Positions 50,341 to 60,556 of a stretch of DNA of 64,000 nucleotides are shown here, piece by piece. The notes under the pieces were generated by a model that ran no database searches, was not told where the DNA came from, and saw only the letters and a program-made list of their open reading frames with translations. Positions within the stretch are counted from its first letter, which is position 1; each line of letters starts with the position of its first letter. A program made the translations under genes and the position numbers. Source of the DNA: Tsukamurella pulmonis (GTDB lineage Bacteria > Actinomycetota > Actinomycetes > Mycobacteriales > Mycobacteriaceae); the NCBI RefSeq assembly GCF_900103175.1, contig NZ_FNLF01000002.1:2990136-3054135 (forward strand), written 5' to 3'.

Positions 50341-52170
50341 ATGCAGCTGAGCCTGGACGACTGCGAGTCGGGCGTCGTCGACCCGCCCCTGCGGGAGGTG
50401 ACCTTCGTCGTGGTCGATCTGGAGACCACCGGCGGATCACCCCGCGGCGGCGATGCGATCACCGAGATCGGCGCGGTCAAGGTGCGCGGCGGCGAGGTCC
50501 TGGGAGAGTTCGCCACACTGGTCGATCCGGGCTGCGGGATCTCCCCGCACATCACCCACCTCACCGGGATCACCACCGCGATGGTCACCGGCGCGCCCCG
50601 GATCGATTCCGTCCTCCCGTCCTTCCTCGAGTTCGCGCACGGCGCCGTCCTGGTTGCCCACAACGCCCGGTTCGACCTCGGCTTCCTCAAAGCCGCCGCG
50701 GCCGCCACCGGCACCCCCTGGCCGAAGCCCGCCTCCCTGTGCACCGTGCAGCTGGCCCGGCGCGTGCTGACGCGGGACGAGGCGCCGTCGGTCAAGCTCA
50801 GCGAACTCGCCCGCCTGTTCCGCACCGAGACCACGCCGAACCACCGCGCGCTCGACGACGCGCGGGCCACCGTCGAGGTGCTGCACGGGCTGATCGGACG
50901 GGTGGGCAACCTCGGCATCCACACGCTCGGGGAGCTGCGCGGGCACCTCCCGTCCGTCACGCCGCAACAGCGCGCCAAGCGCCACCTCGCCGACCCGCTA
51001 CCGGAGCGCCCCGGCGTGTACCTGTTCCGCGGTCCGGGGAACGAGGTGCTCTACGTGGGCACGTCGGGCAATCTGCGGCGCCGGGTGCGCAGCTACTTCA
51101 CCTCCGGGGAGACGCGCGGCCGGATCAAGGAGATGGTGGGCCTCGCGGAGCGGGTGGATCACGTGGAGTGCGCGCACGCGCTCGAGGCGGCGGCGCGGGA
51201 GCTGCGGCTGATCGCCGCGCACACTCCCCCGTACAACCGGCGGTCGAAGTACCCCAAACGCGGGTGGTGGATCTGCCTCACCGCGGAGGCCTTCCCCCGC
51301 CTCGCCGTGAAGCGCTCCGCGCCGGCGGGCGCCGCGTGCATCGGCCCCGTCCGTTCGCGCACGGACGCCGCCGACCTGGCTGAGCTGCTCGCCGAGGCCT
51401 GCGGCCTGCGCACCTGCACCACCCGGCTGCGGGCCGGGGCACTCCACGCGTGCGCACTGGGGCCCGACGGTGCGCGCCCCCTCGGCGGGTGCCAGGCCGC
51501 CGTCGCGACCCCCGAACCCGCGGCGCTCTACCGCCCGCGGGCGGACCTCGCGGCGGCCGCGCTCACCGGCCGCTCGTCCGATGTCTTCGACGCGCTGGAG
51601 GAACGCCTGGCGGTGCTCGCCGAGAAGGAGTTCTTCGAGTCGGCGGCGCGGCTGCGCGACCGCACCGCCCGGCTGGTGGAAGCGGTGGCGCGCGCCCACG
51701 CCCTCGCCGGCTTCGCGGACGTGCCGGAGCTGTCGATCGCGCACCCGGACGGCAGCGGCGGCTGGGAGCTGTCGATCGTCCGCCACGGCCGACTCGCGGC
51801 GGCCGGCGTCGCGCCGCGCGGGGTGCCACCGATGCCGGTGTTCGAGCGGCTGCGCGCCGGAGCGGAATCGGTGTACGAAGCGGGCGGCGATCCCCTGGCC
51901 GCGCCGGACGTGCCGGACGCCCTCTTCCCCGCGGACGTCCTGCACGGCGCCAGCCCCGAGGAGGCGTTGCTCCTGCGCCGCTGGGCGCTGCGGCCCGGGA
52001 CCCGCATCGTCGATGTCCAGGGTGCCTGGGGCGAACCGCTCCACGGCGCGGGCCGGTGGATCGAGTGGGCGGCCCGGGCGTCGGAGGCGGGCCGTGACGC
52101 CCGTGCGGCGGCGGCGCATCCGCGCGGTGCCGCCAGGCAATACAGTGAGGAGGCCACGCATGCCGCGTGA
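50341..52170 (+). CDS. DEDD 3'-5' exonuclease fused to GIY-YIG (UvrC-like) nuclease
   Basis: A 609-residue repair-type nuclease like Rv2191. Residues ~15-190 are a DnaQ-like exonuclease (VVDLETTGGSP, HNARFDLGFL, HRALDDARAT). Residues ~215-300 carry a GIY-YIG domain (PGVYLFRGPGNEVLYVGTSGNLRRRV) similar to UvrC/Cho. The remaining C-terminus includes a UvrB/C-like segment (LAEKEFFESAARLRDR). ATG 50341 chosen; an upstream in-frame start at 50287 lacks support. Confidence 0.92.
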   Translation: MQLSLDDCESGVVDPPLREVTFVVVDLETTGGSPRGGDAITEIGAVKVRGGEVLGEFATLVDPGCGISPHITHLTGITTAMVTGAPRIDSVLPSFLEFAHGAVLVAHNARFDLGFLKAAAAATGTPWPKPASLCTVQLARRVLTRDEAPSVKLSELARLFRTETTPNHRALDDARATVEVLHGLIGRVGNLGIHTLGELRGHLPSVTPQQRAKRHLADPLPERPGVYLFRGPGNEVLYVGTSGNLRRRVRSYFTSGETRGRIKEMVGLAERVDHVECAHALEAAARELRLIAAHTPPYNRRSKYPKRGWWICLTAEAFPRLAVKRSAPAGAACIGPVRSRTDAADLAELLAEACGLRTCTTRLRAGALHACALGPDGARPLGGCQAAVATPEPAALYRPRADLAAAALTGRSSDVFDALEERLAVLAEKEFFESAARLRDRTARLVEAVARAHALAGFADVPELSIAHPDGSGGWELSIVRHGRLAAAGVAPRGVPPMPVFERLRAGAESVYEAGGDPLAAPDVPDALFPADVLHGASPEEALLLRRWALRPGTRIVDVQGAWGEPLHGAGRWIEWAARASEAGRDARAAAAHPRGAARQYSEEATHAA

Positions 52171-52203
52171 GCGCCAGCGCCAGATCGACCGGAAGGCCCC
52201 GCA

Positions 52204-52479
52204 GTGATCACCGCGATCGTCCTCATCAACGCCGACGTGCACCGCATCCCCGAGACCGCGCAGGCCGTCGCGAACATCGATGGCGTGACCGAGGTGTACT
52301 CCTGCGCCGGCGACATCGACCTCGTCGCCAAGGTGCGGGTGCGCGAGCACGATCAGATCGCCGAGGTCGTCACGGAGAAGATCAACCGGATCGACGGCGT
52401 CGCGAGCACCTCCACCCACATCGCCTTCCGCGAGTACGCCTCGGCGGACGTCGACGCCGGTTTCGACATCGGGAACTGA
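52204..52479 (+). CDS. Stand-alone AsnC/Lrp ligand-binding (RAM) domain protein
   Basis: A 91-residue αβ-sandwich of the Lrp/AsnC effector domain (AIVLINADVHRIPETAQAV, GDIDLVAKVRVREHDQIAEVV) without a helix-turn-helix. Such proteins may bind amino acids and modulate partner regulators. GTG 52204 follows GGAAGG at 8 nt. Confidence 0.88.
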   Translation: MITAIVLINADVHRIPETAQAVANIDGVTEVYSCAGDIDLVAKVRVREHDQIAEVVTEKINRIDGVASTSTHIAFREYASADVDAGFDIGN

Positions 52480-52485
52480 CCTCGG

Positions 52486-53337
52486 TCAGTAGCCGCTGTG
52501 GCTGACCTCCGCGGCCTCGACGTCGATGCCGAAGTCGACGGCCTGCTGCACGATCTTCTGCGCACGGGCGAGGCGCGGCAGGTCGGAGCCGTCGGTGATC
52601 TTGCCGCCCGACTTCTCGAAGGCGTCGATGAACCCGTGCGCCCACGCCACCTCGGACTCGCTCGGGCTCAGGCCCGCGTTGATCACGGCGGCGTGCTCCG
52701 GCGTGAGGCACAACTTGCCGGACATGCCCATCTCCTTCGCCAATGACGTCCCGGTGGGCAGGTGCGCGATGTTCAGCGTCGGTCCGTCGATCGGCGCGGG
52801 CAGGCGCGCGGCCCGCGAGGCGATGACCAGCTGCGAGCGCGCGTAGGCGAGGGCGATGGGGTCCTCGCCGACGGCGGTGTCGCGCTTGAAATCACCGGTG
52901 CCGAAGGCGATCCGGAAGGTGGACGGCGCGGAGGCGATCCGCTCGACGTTCTGCATCCCGCGAGCCGTCTCGACGAGCGCGAGGATGCGCGTACCGTCGG
53001 GCAACCGGTCGGCGGTGTCGTCGAGGTGGCTCGACCCCTCGGACTTCGCCAGCATCACGCCCTCGAGGCCCTCGCACTGCTTGAGCGCGGCGCAGTCGGC
53101 GCTCCAGTACTCGCTCGCCGCGTCGTTGATGCGTACCCACGCGCGGTGCCCGGTCGACAGCCATTCGACGGTGTCCGCCCGCGCCTGATCCTTGTCCTTC
53201 GCGGCGACGGCGTCCTCGAGGTCGATGATCACGGCGTCGGCCTCGCTGTCCTGCGCGACGGCGAACGACTCGGGATGGGAGGCCGGCACGAGCAGCCAGG
53301 AACGGGCGATCTGTGGGGAGACGGTGCGCTTACTCAC
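52486..53337 (-). CDS. CoA ester lyase, HpcH/HpaI (CitE-like) family
   Basis: A 283-residue TIM-barrel lyase. It has RSWLLVPASHPESF, the acidic VIIDLEDAVAAKDK and the metal-site segment LALVETARGMQNVE with the following FGTGDFKRD. Relatives cleave malyl-, citramalyl- or related CoA esters; citrate lyase partners are absent, so a stand-alone activity is expected. GTG 53337. Confidence 0.9.
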   Translation of the reverse strand: MSKRTVSPQIARSWLLVPASHPESFAVAQDSEADAVIIDLEDAVAAKDKDQARADTVEWLSTGHRAWVRINDAASEYWSADCAALKQCEGLEGVMLAKSEGSSHLDDTADRLPDGTRILALVETARGMQNVERIASAPSTFRIAFGTGDFKRDTAVGEDPIALAYARSQLVIASRAARLPAPIDGPTLNIAHLPTGTSLAKEMGMSGKLCLTPEHAAVINAGLSPSESEVAWAHGFIDAFEKSGGKITDGSDLPRLARAQKIVQQAVDFGIDVEAAEVSHSGY

Positions 53338-53408
53338 ACCACCAAGGTTAGGCGCGTGGAACGCCCGATTCCGCGGAATGGAATTTTGTGCGTTGTGTTC
53401 GCGCGTGC

Positions 53409-53876
53409 CTACTCGGAGATGTCGGCGACGATCGCGCCGTACGCGGCGATGAGCGCATCCGCGTCGACCAGCGCACTGTGGCCGTGCGCGCCCGCACCGA
53501 GCGCCACCTCGACTCCGCCGATCCGCTCGTCGACGTAGACCGGCCAGTCCCCGCGGGCGCCGATCGGCGTGATCGTGCCGCGCTCGTACCCGGTGGCTTC
53601 CAGGGCCTCGTCGGCGGGCGGCATCGCGAGCCGGTTCACGCCCACGACCGCACGCAGCTTCGGCCAGGCGATCGACCGGTCACCGGGAACCAGCGCGAAC
53701 AGGTAGTCGCCCTCACCGCGCCGCACGACCAGCGACTTCACCAACTGGGACGGCGGCAGGTCCATCAGCGCGGCCGCCTCCTCCAGGCTCCGCGCCGCCG
53801 GGCGCTCGCGGACGGTCACCGTCAGGCCCCGCGCGGCGGCGTCGGCGCGCATCCGGTCCAGCCCCGACTCGCTCAC
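53409..53876 (-). CDS. YbaK/EbsC-family aminoacyl-tRNA deacylase
   Basis: A 155-residue proofreading protein hydrolysing mischarged tRNAs. It has the DLPPSQLVKSLVVRRGEG start region with the conserved lysine, and later ALVPGDRSIAW and RGTITPIGARG segments. Start GTG 53876 overlaps the trpD stop (GTGA). The amino-acid specificity is not readable. Confidence 0.9.
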   Translation of the reverse strand: MSESGLDRMRADAAARGLTVTVRERPAARSLEEAAALMDLPPSQLVKSLVVRRGEGDYLFALVPGDRSIAWPKLRAVVGVNRLAMPPADEALEATGYERGTITPIGARGDWPVYVDERIGGVEVALGAGAHGHSALVDADALIAAYGAIVADISE

Positions 53877-54919
53877 GAGCCCGCGATCTCCTGCGACAGC
53901 GCGACCCAGCGGTCGAGCAGCGCGGCCGCGGCGCCCGAATCCACGGCCTCGGCAACCCTGGGCAGGTGCGCGGCGAGCGCGTCCTGCACGGTCTCCCCCG
54001 CCGTCAGGCCCTCGTAGGCGGCGACCGCGCCGGCCGAGTTGAGGAGCACGGCGTCGCGCACCGGGCCGGTCTCGCCGCCGAGGAAGGCCCGCGCGATGGC
54101 GGCGTTGGCCGTCGCGTCGCCGCCCCGCAGATCCTCGATCGCCACGCGCGGCAGGCCGAGCTCGCGGGGATCGACGGATTCGACGCCCACCCCTCCCTCC
54201 TGCACCCGCCAGACCGTCGAGGTCGAGGTCGTGGTCAGCTCGTCGAGGCCGTCGTCGCCGCGGACGACGATGACGTGGTCCTCGCCGCCGCGGTCGGCGA
54301 AGGCCTGCGCCACGACGGGCGCGAGGTCGGCGAACGCGCAACCGATGAGGCCGGCCGAGGGCCGACCGGGGTTGGTCAGCGGGCCGAGCACGTTGAACAC
54401 GGTCGGGATGCCGATCTCCTTGCGCGTGGCTCCGGCGAACCGCAGGCCCGAGTGGAAGACGGAGGCGAGGCAGAAGCCGATGCCGAGCTCGGTGGTCGTG
54501 CGCGCGACCCCGTCGGCGTCGAGTCCGATCGCCACGCCGAGCGCCTCCAGGCAGTCCGCGCCGCCCGACTTCGACGACGCCGCCCGGTTGCCGTGCTTGA
54601 GCACGGGCACGCCCGCCGCGGCCACCACGATCGAACTCATCGTGGAGATGTTCACCGAGTGCGACCGGTCGCCGCCGGTACCGACGATGTCGACGGCGCG
54701 ATCCGCGAAGGGAACGGCCGTGGTGAGCGAGAGCATCACGTCGGCCAGGGCGCGCACCTCGACGGGCGACGGCCCCTTCATCTTCATGGCCACGCCGAAC
54801 GCGGAGATCTGCGACGGGGTCGCCCCGTCGCTCATGATCTCGGACATCGCCCACCGCGCCTGCTCCGCGCTCAGATCGCGCTGTGAGGTGAGCTCGGTGA
54901 GAACCGTCGGCCAATCCAT
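53873..54919 (-). CDS. trpD: Anthranilate phosphoribosyltransferase TrpD
   Basis: Second step of tryptophan synthesis. The 348-residue product has the PRPP loop DIVGTGGDRSHSVNIST, the anthranilate segment KHGNRAASSKSGGAD and NVLGPLTNPGRP. It follows the uncharacterised upstream gene by 23 nt; ATG 54919 chosen, with a GTG nine bases upstream as alternative. Orthologue of Rv2192c. Confidence 0.95.
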   Translation of the reverse strand: MDWPTVLTELTSQRDLSAEQARWAMSEIMSDGATPSQISAFGVAMKMKGPSPVEVRALADVMLSLTTAVPFADRAVDIVGTGGDRSHSVNISTMSSIVVAAAGVPVLKHGNRAASSKSGGADCLEALGVAIGLDADGVARTTTELGIGFCLASVFHSGLRFAGATRKEIGIPTVFNVLGPLTNPGRPSAGLIGCAFADLAPVVAQAFADRGGEDHVIVVRGDDGLDELTTTSTSTVWRVQEGGVGVESVDPRELGLPRVAIEDLRGGDATANAAIARAFLGGETGPVRDAVLLNSAGAVAAYEGLTAGETVQDALAAHLPRVAEAVDSGAAAALLDRWVALSQEIAGS

Positions 54920-54942
54920 GGCCGCCACTGTAATCGGGGCGG

Positions 54943-55389
54943 TCAAGCGGGTATCTGCAGCACCTGCCACAGGACGGCCCGCCCGCCGTGCCGTGCGGTG
55001 ACCCCCGCCATCCGCGAGCGTTCCTGCGAGACGTGCAGCGCATCGACCCTCTGCACCCGCGCCACCGCCACCGTCTCCAGTCCGTCGCCCGCGGGCGCAC
55101 CGTCGGGCATCCGCTCGTACCGGTCCTGCGCGACGAGCCGCAGCACCTCGTCGACCGCGGCGGGAGGCAGCTCGAGGACGTGCAGCAGCACGCTCTGCGC
55201 CTCCGGATCGAAGCCCTCGGCGGCGTCGAGGACCGCCGAGGAGGCGGCGGCGTCGTCGTCCGATTGCGCCACGGGAACCAAACCGGGGTGCCCGGGCGTT
55301 AACTCTTCGACGGTGCGCGTGGAGAGGTGGCTCAGCAGACGGCCCAGCCGGGTGCGCTGCTCGGGTCTGCCGTTGAGGTCGTAGGGCAA
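54943..55389 (-). CDS. Hypothetical protein upstream of trpD
   Basis: A 148-residue unrecognised protein. The region SVLLHVLELPPAAVDEVLRLVAQDR is helical, and a C-terminal strand-rich part reads ETVAVARVQRVDALHVSQERSRMAGV. I place the start at TTG 55389, with AAGG nine bases upstream; the frame continues to 55509 with Arg-rich noise. Codon use fits the genome. Confidence 0.6.
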   Translation of the reverse strand: MPYDLNGRPEQRTRLGRLLSHLSTRTVEELTPGHPGLVPVAQSDDDAAASSAVLDAAEGFDPEAQSVLLHVLELPPAAVDEVLRLVAQDRYERMPDGAPAGDGLETVAVARVQRVDALHVSQERSRMAGVTARHGGRAVLWQVLQIPA

Positions 55390-55538
55390 GGTCTGCCTTA
55401 TCTTCCGATGTCGAGAAGGCCGTTGACGTGGTGTTTCGAGTATAGGGACGGAAGGCTCTCCGCCTGCCCGTGAGATTCGACGCGCCCAATCTGCGACCCG
55501 GGTAGGCATTCGATACTACGACCGGTCATACTTGCGAG

Positions 55539-56153
55539 GTGACTAGCGCCGCACCGACCTCAGCTACAGCCATCACCCAGCGCGTGCACTCACTCAACCG
55601 GCCCAACATGGTCAGCGTCGGGACCATCGTCTGGCTGTCGAGCGAGCTCATGTTCTTCGCCGGGCTCTTCGCCATGTACTTCGTGGCGCGAGCCGGTGCT
55701 GGGGAGAACGGATGGCCCCCCGTCGACACGAACGTCAGCCTGTGGGCGGCCCTCCCGCCGACCATCGTGCTGATCGCATCGTCGGTCACCTGCCAGCTGG
55801 GCGTCTTCGCCGCGGAGAAGGGCGACGTCTTCAAGTTCCGCATCTGGTACTTCATCTCGTTCCTCATGGGCGCCGCGTTCATCGCGGGTCAGCTCAACGA
55901 GTACAAGACCCTGATCGGTGAGGGCCTCACGCTCAGCTCGTCGGTGTACGGCTCGGTCTTCTACATGGCCACCGGCTTCCACGGCCTGCACGTGATGGGC
56001 GGCCTCGTGGCGTTCATCTTCATCCTGGCCCGCAGCCGCGCCTCCAAGTTCACGCCCGCCCAGGCGACCTCGGCGATCGTCGTCAGCTACTACTGGCACT
56101 TCGTCGACGTGGTGTGGATCGGCCTCTTCGCCGTCATTTACATCATTCGCTAA
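55539..56153 (+). CDS. ctaE: Cytochrome c oxidase subunit III CtaE
   Basis: Membrane subunit of aa3 oxidase, 204 residues and five helices. It carries the [15 protein letters not shown] start and the conserved [12 protein letters not shown] and [12 protein letters not shown] motifs. GTG 55539 follows a CATACT -10-like box (55527-55532) by six nucleotides and lacks a good ribosome site, so initiation is probably leaderless. First gene of the ctaE-qcrCAB operon. Confidence 0.95.
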   Translation: MTSAAPTSATAITQRVHSLNRPNMVSVGTIVWLSSELMFFAGLFAMYFVARAGAGENGWPPVDTNVSLWAALPPTIVLIASSVTCQLGVFAAEKGDVFKFRIWYFISFLMGAAFIAGQLNEYKTLIGEGLTLSSSVYGSVFYMATGFHGLHVMGGLVAFIFILARSRASKFTPAQATSAIVVSYYWHFVDVVWIGLFAVIYIIR

Positions 56154-56191
56154 AGACGTTTATCTCAGTCGCCATCACAGAGGGATAGCAG

Positions 56192-57112
56192 ATGAGTTCA
56201 GCCAACTTTGAGCCCGCCGGCGAGGGAGGCGAGCCCGACGGTGCCGGGCGCGCCCCCGTCGCCTCGGCACAGAAGGCCCGGAAGCAGCGCAAGCTCCGCC
56301 GCAAGTTCGCGAGCGCCGCACTGCTCGTCGGTGGTCTCCTCGCCGCCGGCGGTGTCGCCACGATCGCCAGCCCCACCCCGCAGGTCGCGATCGCCGATGA
56401 CTTCGACGCCGCGCAGGTGGAGACCGGCAAGCGCCTGTACGAGACCTCGTGCATCAGCTGCCACGGCGCCAGCCTCGAGGGCGTGAAGGACCGCGGTCCG
56501 AGCCTCGTCGGCGTCGGCGATTCGGCCGTGTACTTCCAGGTGCACTCGGGCCGCATGCCCGCGACGATCAACTCGTCGCAGATCGTGCGCAAGCCCGCCA
56601 AGTTCGACGCCAAGCAGATCGACGCCATGGGTGCCTACATCCAGTCGATCGGCGGCGGACCGTCGATCGTGTGGGAGTACAACCCCGACGGCTCGATCAA
56701 GCGCGACGAGAACGGCAACCGCGTCATCGCGCAGGAGTCGCTGCGCGGCAAGAACCTCGGCGCCGGCGCCGAGCTCTTCCGCCTCAACTGCGCCTCGTGC
56801 CACAACTTCACCGGTCGGGGCGGCGCCCTGTCCGGTGGCAAGTTCGCGCCGCCGCTGGATCCCGCCAACGAGCAGGAGATCTACGCCGCGATGCTGACCG
56901 GCCCGCAGAACATGCCCAAGTTCTCGGACCGTGCACTGTCGCCTGAAGAGAAGAAGAACATCATCGGCTTCATCAAGAACGTCGGCGAGACCCAGTCCCC
57001 CGGCGGCCACGGCCTCGGCGGTTTCGGTACCGCGTCCGAGGGCATGGTGATGTGGGTGACCGGGATGATCGCCGTCGTCGGCGCCGCGATGTGGGTTGGG
57101 AGCAGGAATTGA
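56192..57112 (+). CDS. qcrC: Diheme cytochrome c QcrC
   Basis: Cytochrome cc subunit of the bcc-aa3 supercomplex that carries electrons directly to the oxidase. The 306-residue product has an N-terminal membrane helix, two heme-c sites (CISCH and CASCH), and a C-terminal helix ([19 protein letters not shown]). ATG 56192. It overlaps qcrA at its stop. Confidence 0.95.
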   Translation: MSSANFEPAGEGGEPDGAGRAPVASAQKARKQRKLRRKFASAALLVGGLLAAGGVATIASPTPQVAIADDFDAAQVETGKRLYETSCISCHGASLEGVKDRGPSLVGVGDSAVYFQVHSGRMPATINSSQIVRKPAKFDAKQIDAMGAYIQSIGGGPSIVWEYNPDGSIKRDENGNRVIAQESLRGKNLGAGAELFRLNCASCHNFTGRGGALSGGKFAPPLDPANEQEIYAAMLTGPQNMPKFSDRALSPEEKKNIIGFIKNVGETQSPGGHGLGGFGTASEGMVMWVTGMIAVVGAAMWVGSRN

Positions 57113-58290
57113 CCGCCAAGCCGTTGAACAACGTCCCGTCGGACGACGAACTGGACAACCTGTCCCACGATGAGCTGGTGAAGCTCGGTACCAACCTCGA
57201 CGGTGTCGAGCTGGTCTACCGCGAGCCGCGGTGGCCCGTCCCCGGCACCCGCGCCGAGAAGCGCGCCGAGCGCACCGTCGCCATGTGGTTCGCGCTGGCC
57301 GGCGTCTTCGGCGCCGCGCTCCTGGGCGTGTTCCTGTTCTGGCCGTGGAAGTACCAGGGCATCGACGACGACCACTACTGGTGGTACACGCTCTACACCC
57401 CGATGCTCGGCATCACCTTCGGCCTGTCGCTGCTCTGCGTCTTCGCGGGCACCGTGCAGTTCACGAAGAAGTTCATCCCCGAGGAGATCGCGGTCCAGCA
57501 GCGCCACGACGCGGGCGGCTCGTCCAAGGTGGATCGCACCACCACGGCCGCGCTGTTCAAGGACGCGCTGGAGACCTCGACCCTGCCCCGCCGCAAGATG
57601 ATCATGGCCTCGGCCGGGTTCGGCGTCGGCGTGCTCGGCCTCGGCGCCGCTGCCGGCTTCCTCGGCGGCCTGATCAAGAACCCGTGGGCCAAGCGCGAGG
57701 CCTCGCCGCTGTGGCACACCGGCTGGTCGCCGTACTGGAACTCGCTGGAGAACGACTTCTCCAACGACCTCAACCACGAGCCCGTCTTCCTGCGCAACGA
57801 CGTGGGCGACCCGTACAAGGTCAAGCTGGTGCGCGCCGAGGACCTCGACGCCGGCGGCATGATGACGGTCTTCCCGTGGCGCGTCTCGGACGGCTTCGGC
57901 GAGACCGAGGAGTCGCGCCTGAAGCTGCTCCACGGCCTCAAGGGCATCCGTAACCCCGTCATGCTGATCCGCCTGCGTCCCGAGGACGCCGTCCGCGCCG
58001 TCAAGCGGAAGGGCCAGGAGAGCTTCAACTACGGCGACTACTGGGCCTACACCAAGGTCTGCAGCCACTTCGGCTGCCCCACGTCGCTGTACGAGCAGCA
58101 GACCAACCGCATCCTCTGCCCCTGCCACCAGTCGCAGTTCAACGCGCTCGAGTACGGCAAGCCGGTCTTCGGCCCCGCCGCCCGTGCGCTCGCGCAGCTG
58201 CCGATCTCGGTCAACGAGCAGGGCTACATGGTCGCCAACGGCGACTTCATCGAACAGGTCGGACCGGCCTTCTGGGAGGCGACGCACTGA
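57109..58290 (+). CDS. qcrA: Rieske iron-sulfur subunit QcrA
   Basis: A 393-residue actinobacterial Rieske protein with three N-terminal membrane helices and a [2Fe-2S] domain with [12 protein letters not shown] and [11 protein letters not shown] 57109 overlaps the qcrC stop (TTGA) with GGGAGCAGG upstream; GTG 57091 is an alternative. It extracts electrons from menaquinol in the bcc complex. Confidence 0.94.
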   Translation: MTAKPLNNVPSDDELDNLSHDELVKLGTNLDGVELVYREPRWPVPGTRAEKRAERTVAMWFALAGVFGAALLGVFLFWPWKYQGIDDDHYWWYTLYTPMLGITFGLSLLCVFAGTVQFTKKFIPEEIAVQQRHDAGGSSKVDRTTTAALFKDALETSTLPRRKMIMASAGFGVGVLGLGAAAGFLGGLIKNPWAKREASPLWHTGWSPYWNSLENDFSNDLNHEPVFLRNDVGDPYKVKLVRAEDLDAGGMMTVFPWRVSDGFGETEESRLKLLHGLKGIRNPVMLIRLRPEDAVRAVKRKGQESFNYGDYWAYTKVCSHFGCPTSLYEQQTNRILCPCHQSQFNALEYGKPVFGPAARALAQLPISVNEQGYMVANGDFIEQVGPAFWEATH

Positions 58291-59915
58291 TGACCACACT
58301 CGGCGATCGCGTCGGGCACCAGGCCAACGAGATGGATCAGCGTTACCATCTCGCCCCCGGTATCCGCCGCCAGATCAACAAGGTCTTCCCCACGCACTGG
58401 TCCTTCATGCTGGGTGAGATCGCGCTCTACAGCTTCGTCATCCTGCTGCTGTCGGGTGTGTACCTCACGCTGTTCTTCGACCCGTCGCTGGCGGAGGTCC
58501 ACTACGAGGGCGCCTACGAGCCCCTCCACGGTGTCGCCATGTCGCGCGCCTACGCCACCACCCTGGACATCTCGTTCGAGGTGCGCGGCGGCCTGTTCGT
58601 GCGCCAGATCCACCACTGGGCCGCGCTGATGTTCGCCGCGTCGATCATCATCCACATGGCCCGCATCTTCTTCACCGGCGCGTTCCGCCGCCCGCGTGAG
58701 GCGAACTGGGTCATCGGTTGCGCACTGCTGCTGCTGGCGATGTTCGAGGGCTTCTTCGGCTACTCGATCCCGGACGACCTGCTCTCGGGCACCGGTGTCC
58801 GCGCCGCCATGTCGGGCATCGTCGTCGGCCTCCCCGTCGTGGGTACCTGGGTCCACTGGGCGCTGTTCGGCGGCGACTTCCCCGGCGAGCTCCTGATCCC
58901 GCGCCTGTACGTGCTGCACATCCTGCTGTTCCCGGGCATCATCCTGGCGCTCATCGCGGGCCACCTCGCGCTCGTCTGGTACCAGAAGCACACCCAGTTC
59001 GCGGGCCCCGGCCGCACCGAGGAGAACGTGGTGGGTGTCCGCATCCTCCCCGTCTTCGCGGTCAAGACCGGCGCGTACTTCGCTGCCACCTTCGGCATCA
59101 TCGCCCTGATGGCGGGCATCTTCACGATCAACCCGGTGTGGACGATCGGCCCCTACGATCCGGCGAAGGTCTCCGCGGGCGTCCAGCCCGACGTCTACAT
59201 GATGTGGACGGACGGCCTGGCCCGTCTGTGGCCGGCGTGGGAGCTCTACATCTGGGGCCACACCGTTCCGGGCGCCGCGTTCGTGGCGATCATCATCGGC
59301 GTGATCGTCGGCCTGATGTTCAGCTACCCGTGGATCGAGAAGAAGCTCACCGGCGACGATGCGCACCACAACATCCTGCAGCGTCCCCGCGACGTGCCGG
59401 TGCGGACCGCGATCGGCGCCATGGCGCTGGCGTTCTACATCGTGCTCACGCTCTCCTGTGTGAACGACGTCATCGCGCTGAAGTTCCACATCTCGCTGAA
59501 CGCGATGACCTGGATCGGCCGTATCGGCCTGGTCGTGCTGCCGCCGGTCGCCTACTGGCTGACCTACCGGTTCTGCATCGGCCTGCAGCGCGCCGACCGC
59601 GCGGTGCTCGAGCACGGCATCGAGACGGGCGTCATCGTCCGCCGCCCGAACGGTGAGTTCATCGAGCTCCACCAGCCGCTCGGACCGGTCGACGAGCACG
59701 GCCACGCCGTGCCGCTCCCCTACGAGGGCGCGGTCGTCCCGACCAAGGCCAACCAGCTCGGTGCCGCCGGCCAGCCCGGCACCGGCTCGTTCCTGCGGGC
59801 CGACCCGGCCGACGAGCAGCGCGAGAACGCCGAGCGGGATCACGCCAACGAGGTCAAGGCGCTCGAGGCGCTCAAGAAGGTCCAGGACAACGGCGGCAAG
59901 CTCGACGTCGACTAG
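58290..59915 (+). CDS. qcrB: Cytochrome b subunit QcrB
   Basis: A 541-residue membrane subunit binding two b-hemes and menaquinol. The hallmarks [22 protein letters not shown] (paired histidines) and [12 protein letters not shown] are present, with a longer charged C-terminal tail typical of actinobacteria. ATG 58290 shares one base with the qcrA stop. Last gene of the operon. Confidence 0.95.
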   Translation: MTTLGDRVGHQANEMDQRYHLAPGIRRQINKVFPTHWSFMLGEIALYSFVILLLSGVYLTLFFDPSLAEVHYEGAYEPLHGVAMSRAYATTLDISFEVRGGLFVRQIHHWAALMFAASIIIHMARIFFTGAFRRPREANWVIGCALLLLAMFEGFFGYSIPDDLLSGTGVRAAMSGIVVGLPVVGTWVHWALFGGDFPGELLIPRLYVLHILLFPGIILALIAGHLALVWYQKHTQFAGPGRTEENVVGVRILPVFAVKTGAYFAATFGIIALMAGIFTINPVWTIGPYDPAKVSAGVQPDVYMMWTDGLARLWPAWELYIWGHTVPGAAFVAIIIGVIVGLMFSYPWIEKKLTGDDAHHNILQRPRDVPVRTAIGAMALAFYIVLTLSCVNDVIALKFHISLNAMTWIGRIGLVVLPPVAYWLTYRFCIGLQRADRAVLEHGIETGVIVRRPNGEFIELHQPLGPVDEHGHAVPLPYEGAVVPTKANQLGAAGQPGTGSFLRADPADEQRENAERDHANEVKALEALKKVQDNGGKLDVD

Positions 59916-59930
59916 ATCCTTCATCACGCC

Positions 59931-59968
59931 ACTGCGGCCCCTCCCCTACCCCGGGGAGGGGCCGCAGT
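59931..59968 (+). terminator. Terminator after qcrB
   Basis: A 16-bp perfect stem (ACTGCGGCCCCTCCCC, 59931-59946, with 59953-59968) and 6-nt loop, 15 nt past the stop, followed by CGTCTG. Confidence 0.85.
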
Positions 59969-59991
59969 CGTCTGCGCCCGACAATGGACGC

Positions 59992-60555
59992 ATGAGCGCG
60001 TGTGCGATCCCCGTCGTCCCCGAGGTGCATCCCGCCGTCCTGCGGAGGCACAGCCCGATGCTCTTCGACTCCGGCGCGACGATCAGCGACGCGGCCGTCG
60101 ACACCATCCTGGACGCCGGACGGCTGGCACCTTCCGCGGGCAACTCGCAGCCCTGGGCGTTCGTCGTCGGACGCCGCGGTGATGCGGTGCACACCCGGAT
60201 CGTCCGGCATCTGGCGGGCAGCTCCGCCCGATGGGCGCCGGGCGCCTCGATGATCGTCGTGAACCTCGCCCGTGTCCTCCTGGATGACTCGGACGCGATC
60301 TACTCGGACTTCGCGCACTACGACCTGGGGCAGGCAGTCGCGCACATGACCCTGCAGGCACTGTCGATCGGCGTCGACGCGCACCAGTTCCGCGCCTTCG
60401 ACCAGGATGCGGTGGCCGCGGAGTTCGACGTCCCGCGGGAGTGGGAGGTCACGACAATGACCGCGTTCGGGGTGGCCGCCCACTCTCCCGGTGCCGTCGT
60501 GGGGGTCTCCCGGGAGCGTCGCGAACGCGACGAGGTGACCTGGGCGCGAGCCTGA
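59992..60555 (+). CDS. Nitroreductase-family flavoprotein
   Basis: A 187-residue FMN-dependent oxidoreductase. It has AGRLAPSAGNSQPWAFVV, the flavin-binding start typical of nitroreductases, and LGQAVAHMTLQALSIGVDAHQ. The substrate is unknown. ATG 59992; GACAAT seven nucleotides upstream suggests leaderless initiation. Convergent with the next gene, one base between stops. Confidence 0.88.
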   Translation: MSACAIPVVPEVHPAVLRRHSPMLFDSGATISDAAVDTILDAGRLAPSAGNSQPWAFVVGRRGDAVHTRIVRHLAGSSARWAPGASMIVVNLARVLLDDSDAIYSDFAHYDLGQAVAHMTLQALSIGVDAHQFRAFDQDAVAAEFDVPREWEVTTMTAFGVAAHSPGAVVGVSRERRERDEVTWARA

Positions 60556-60556
60556 G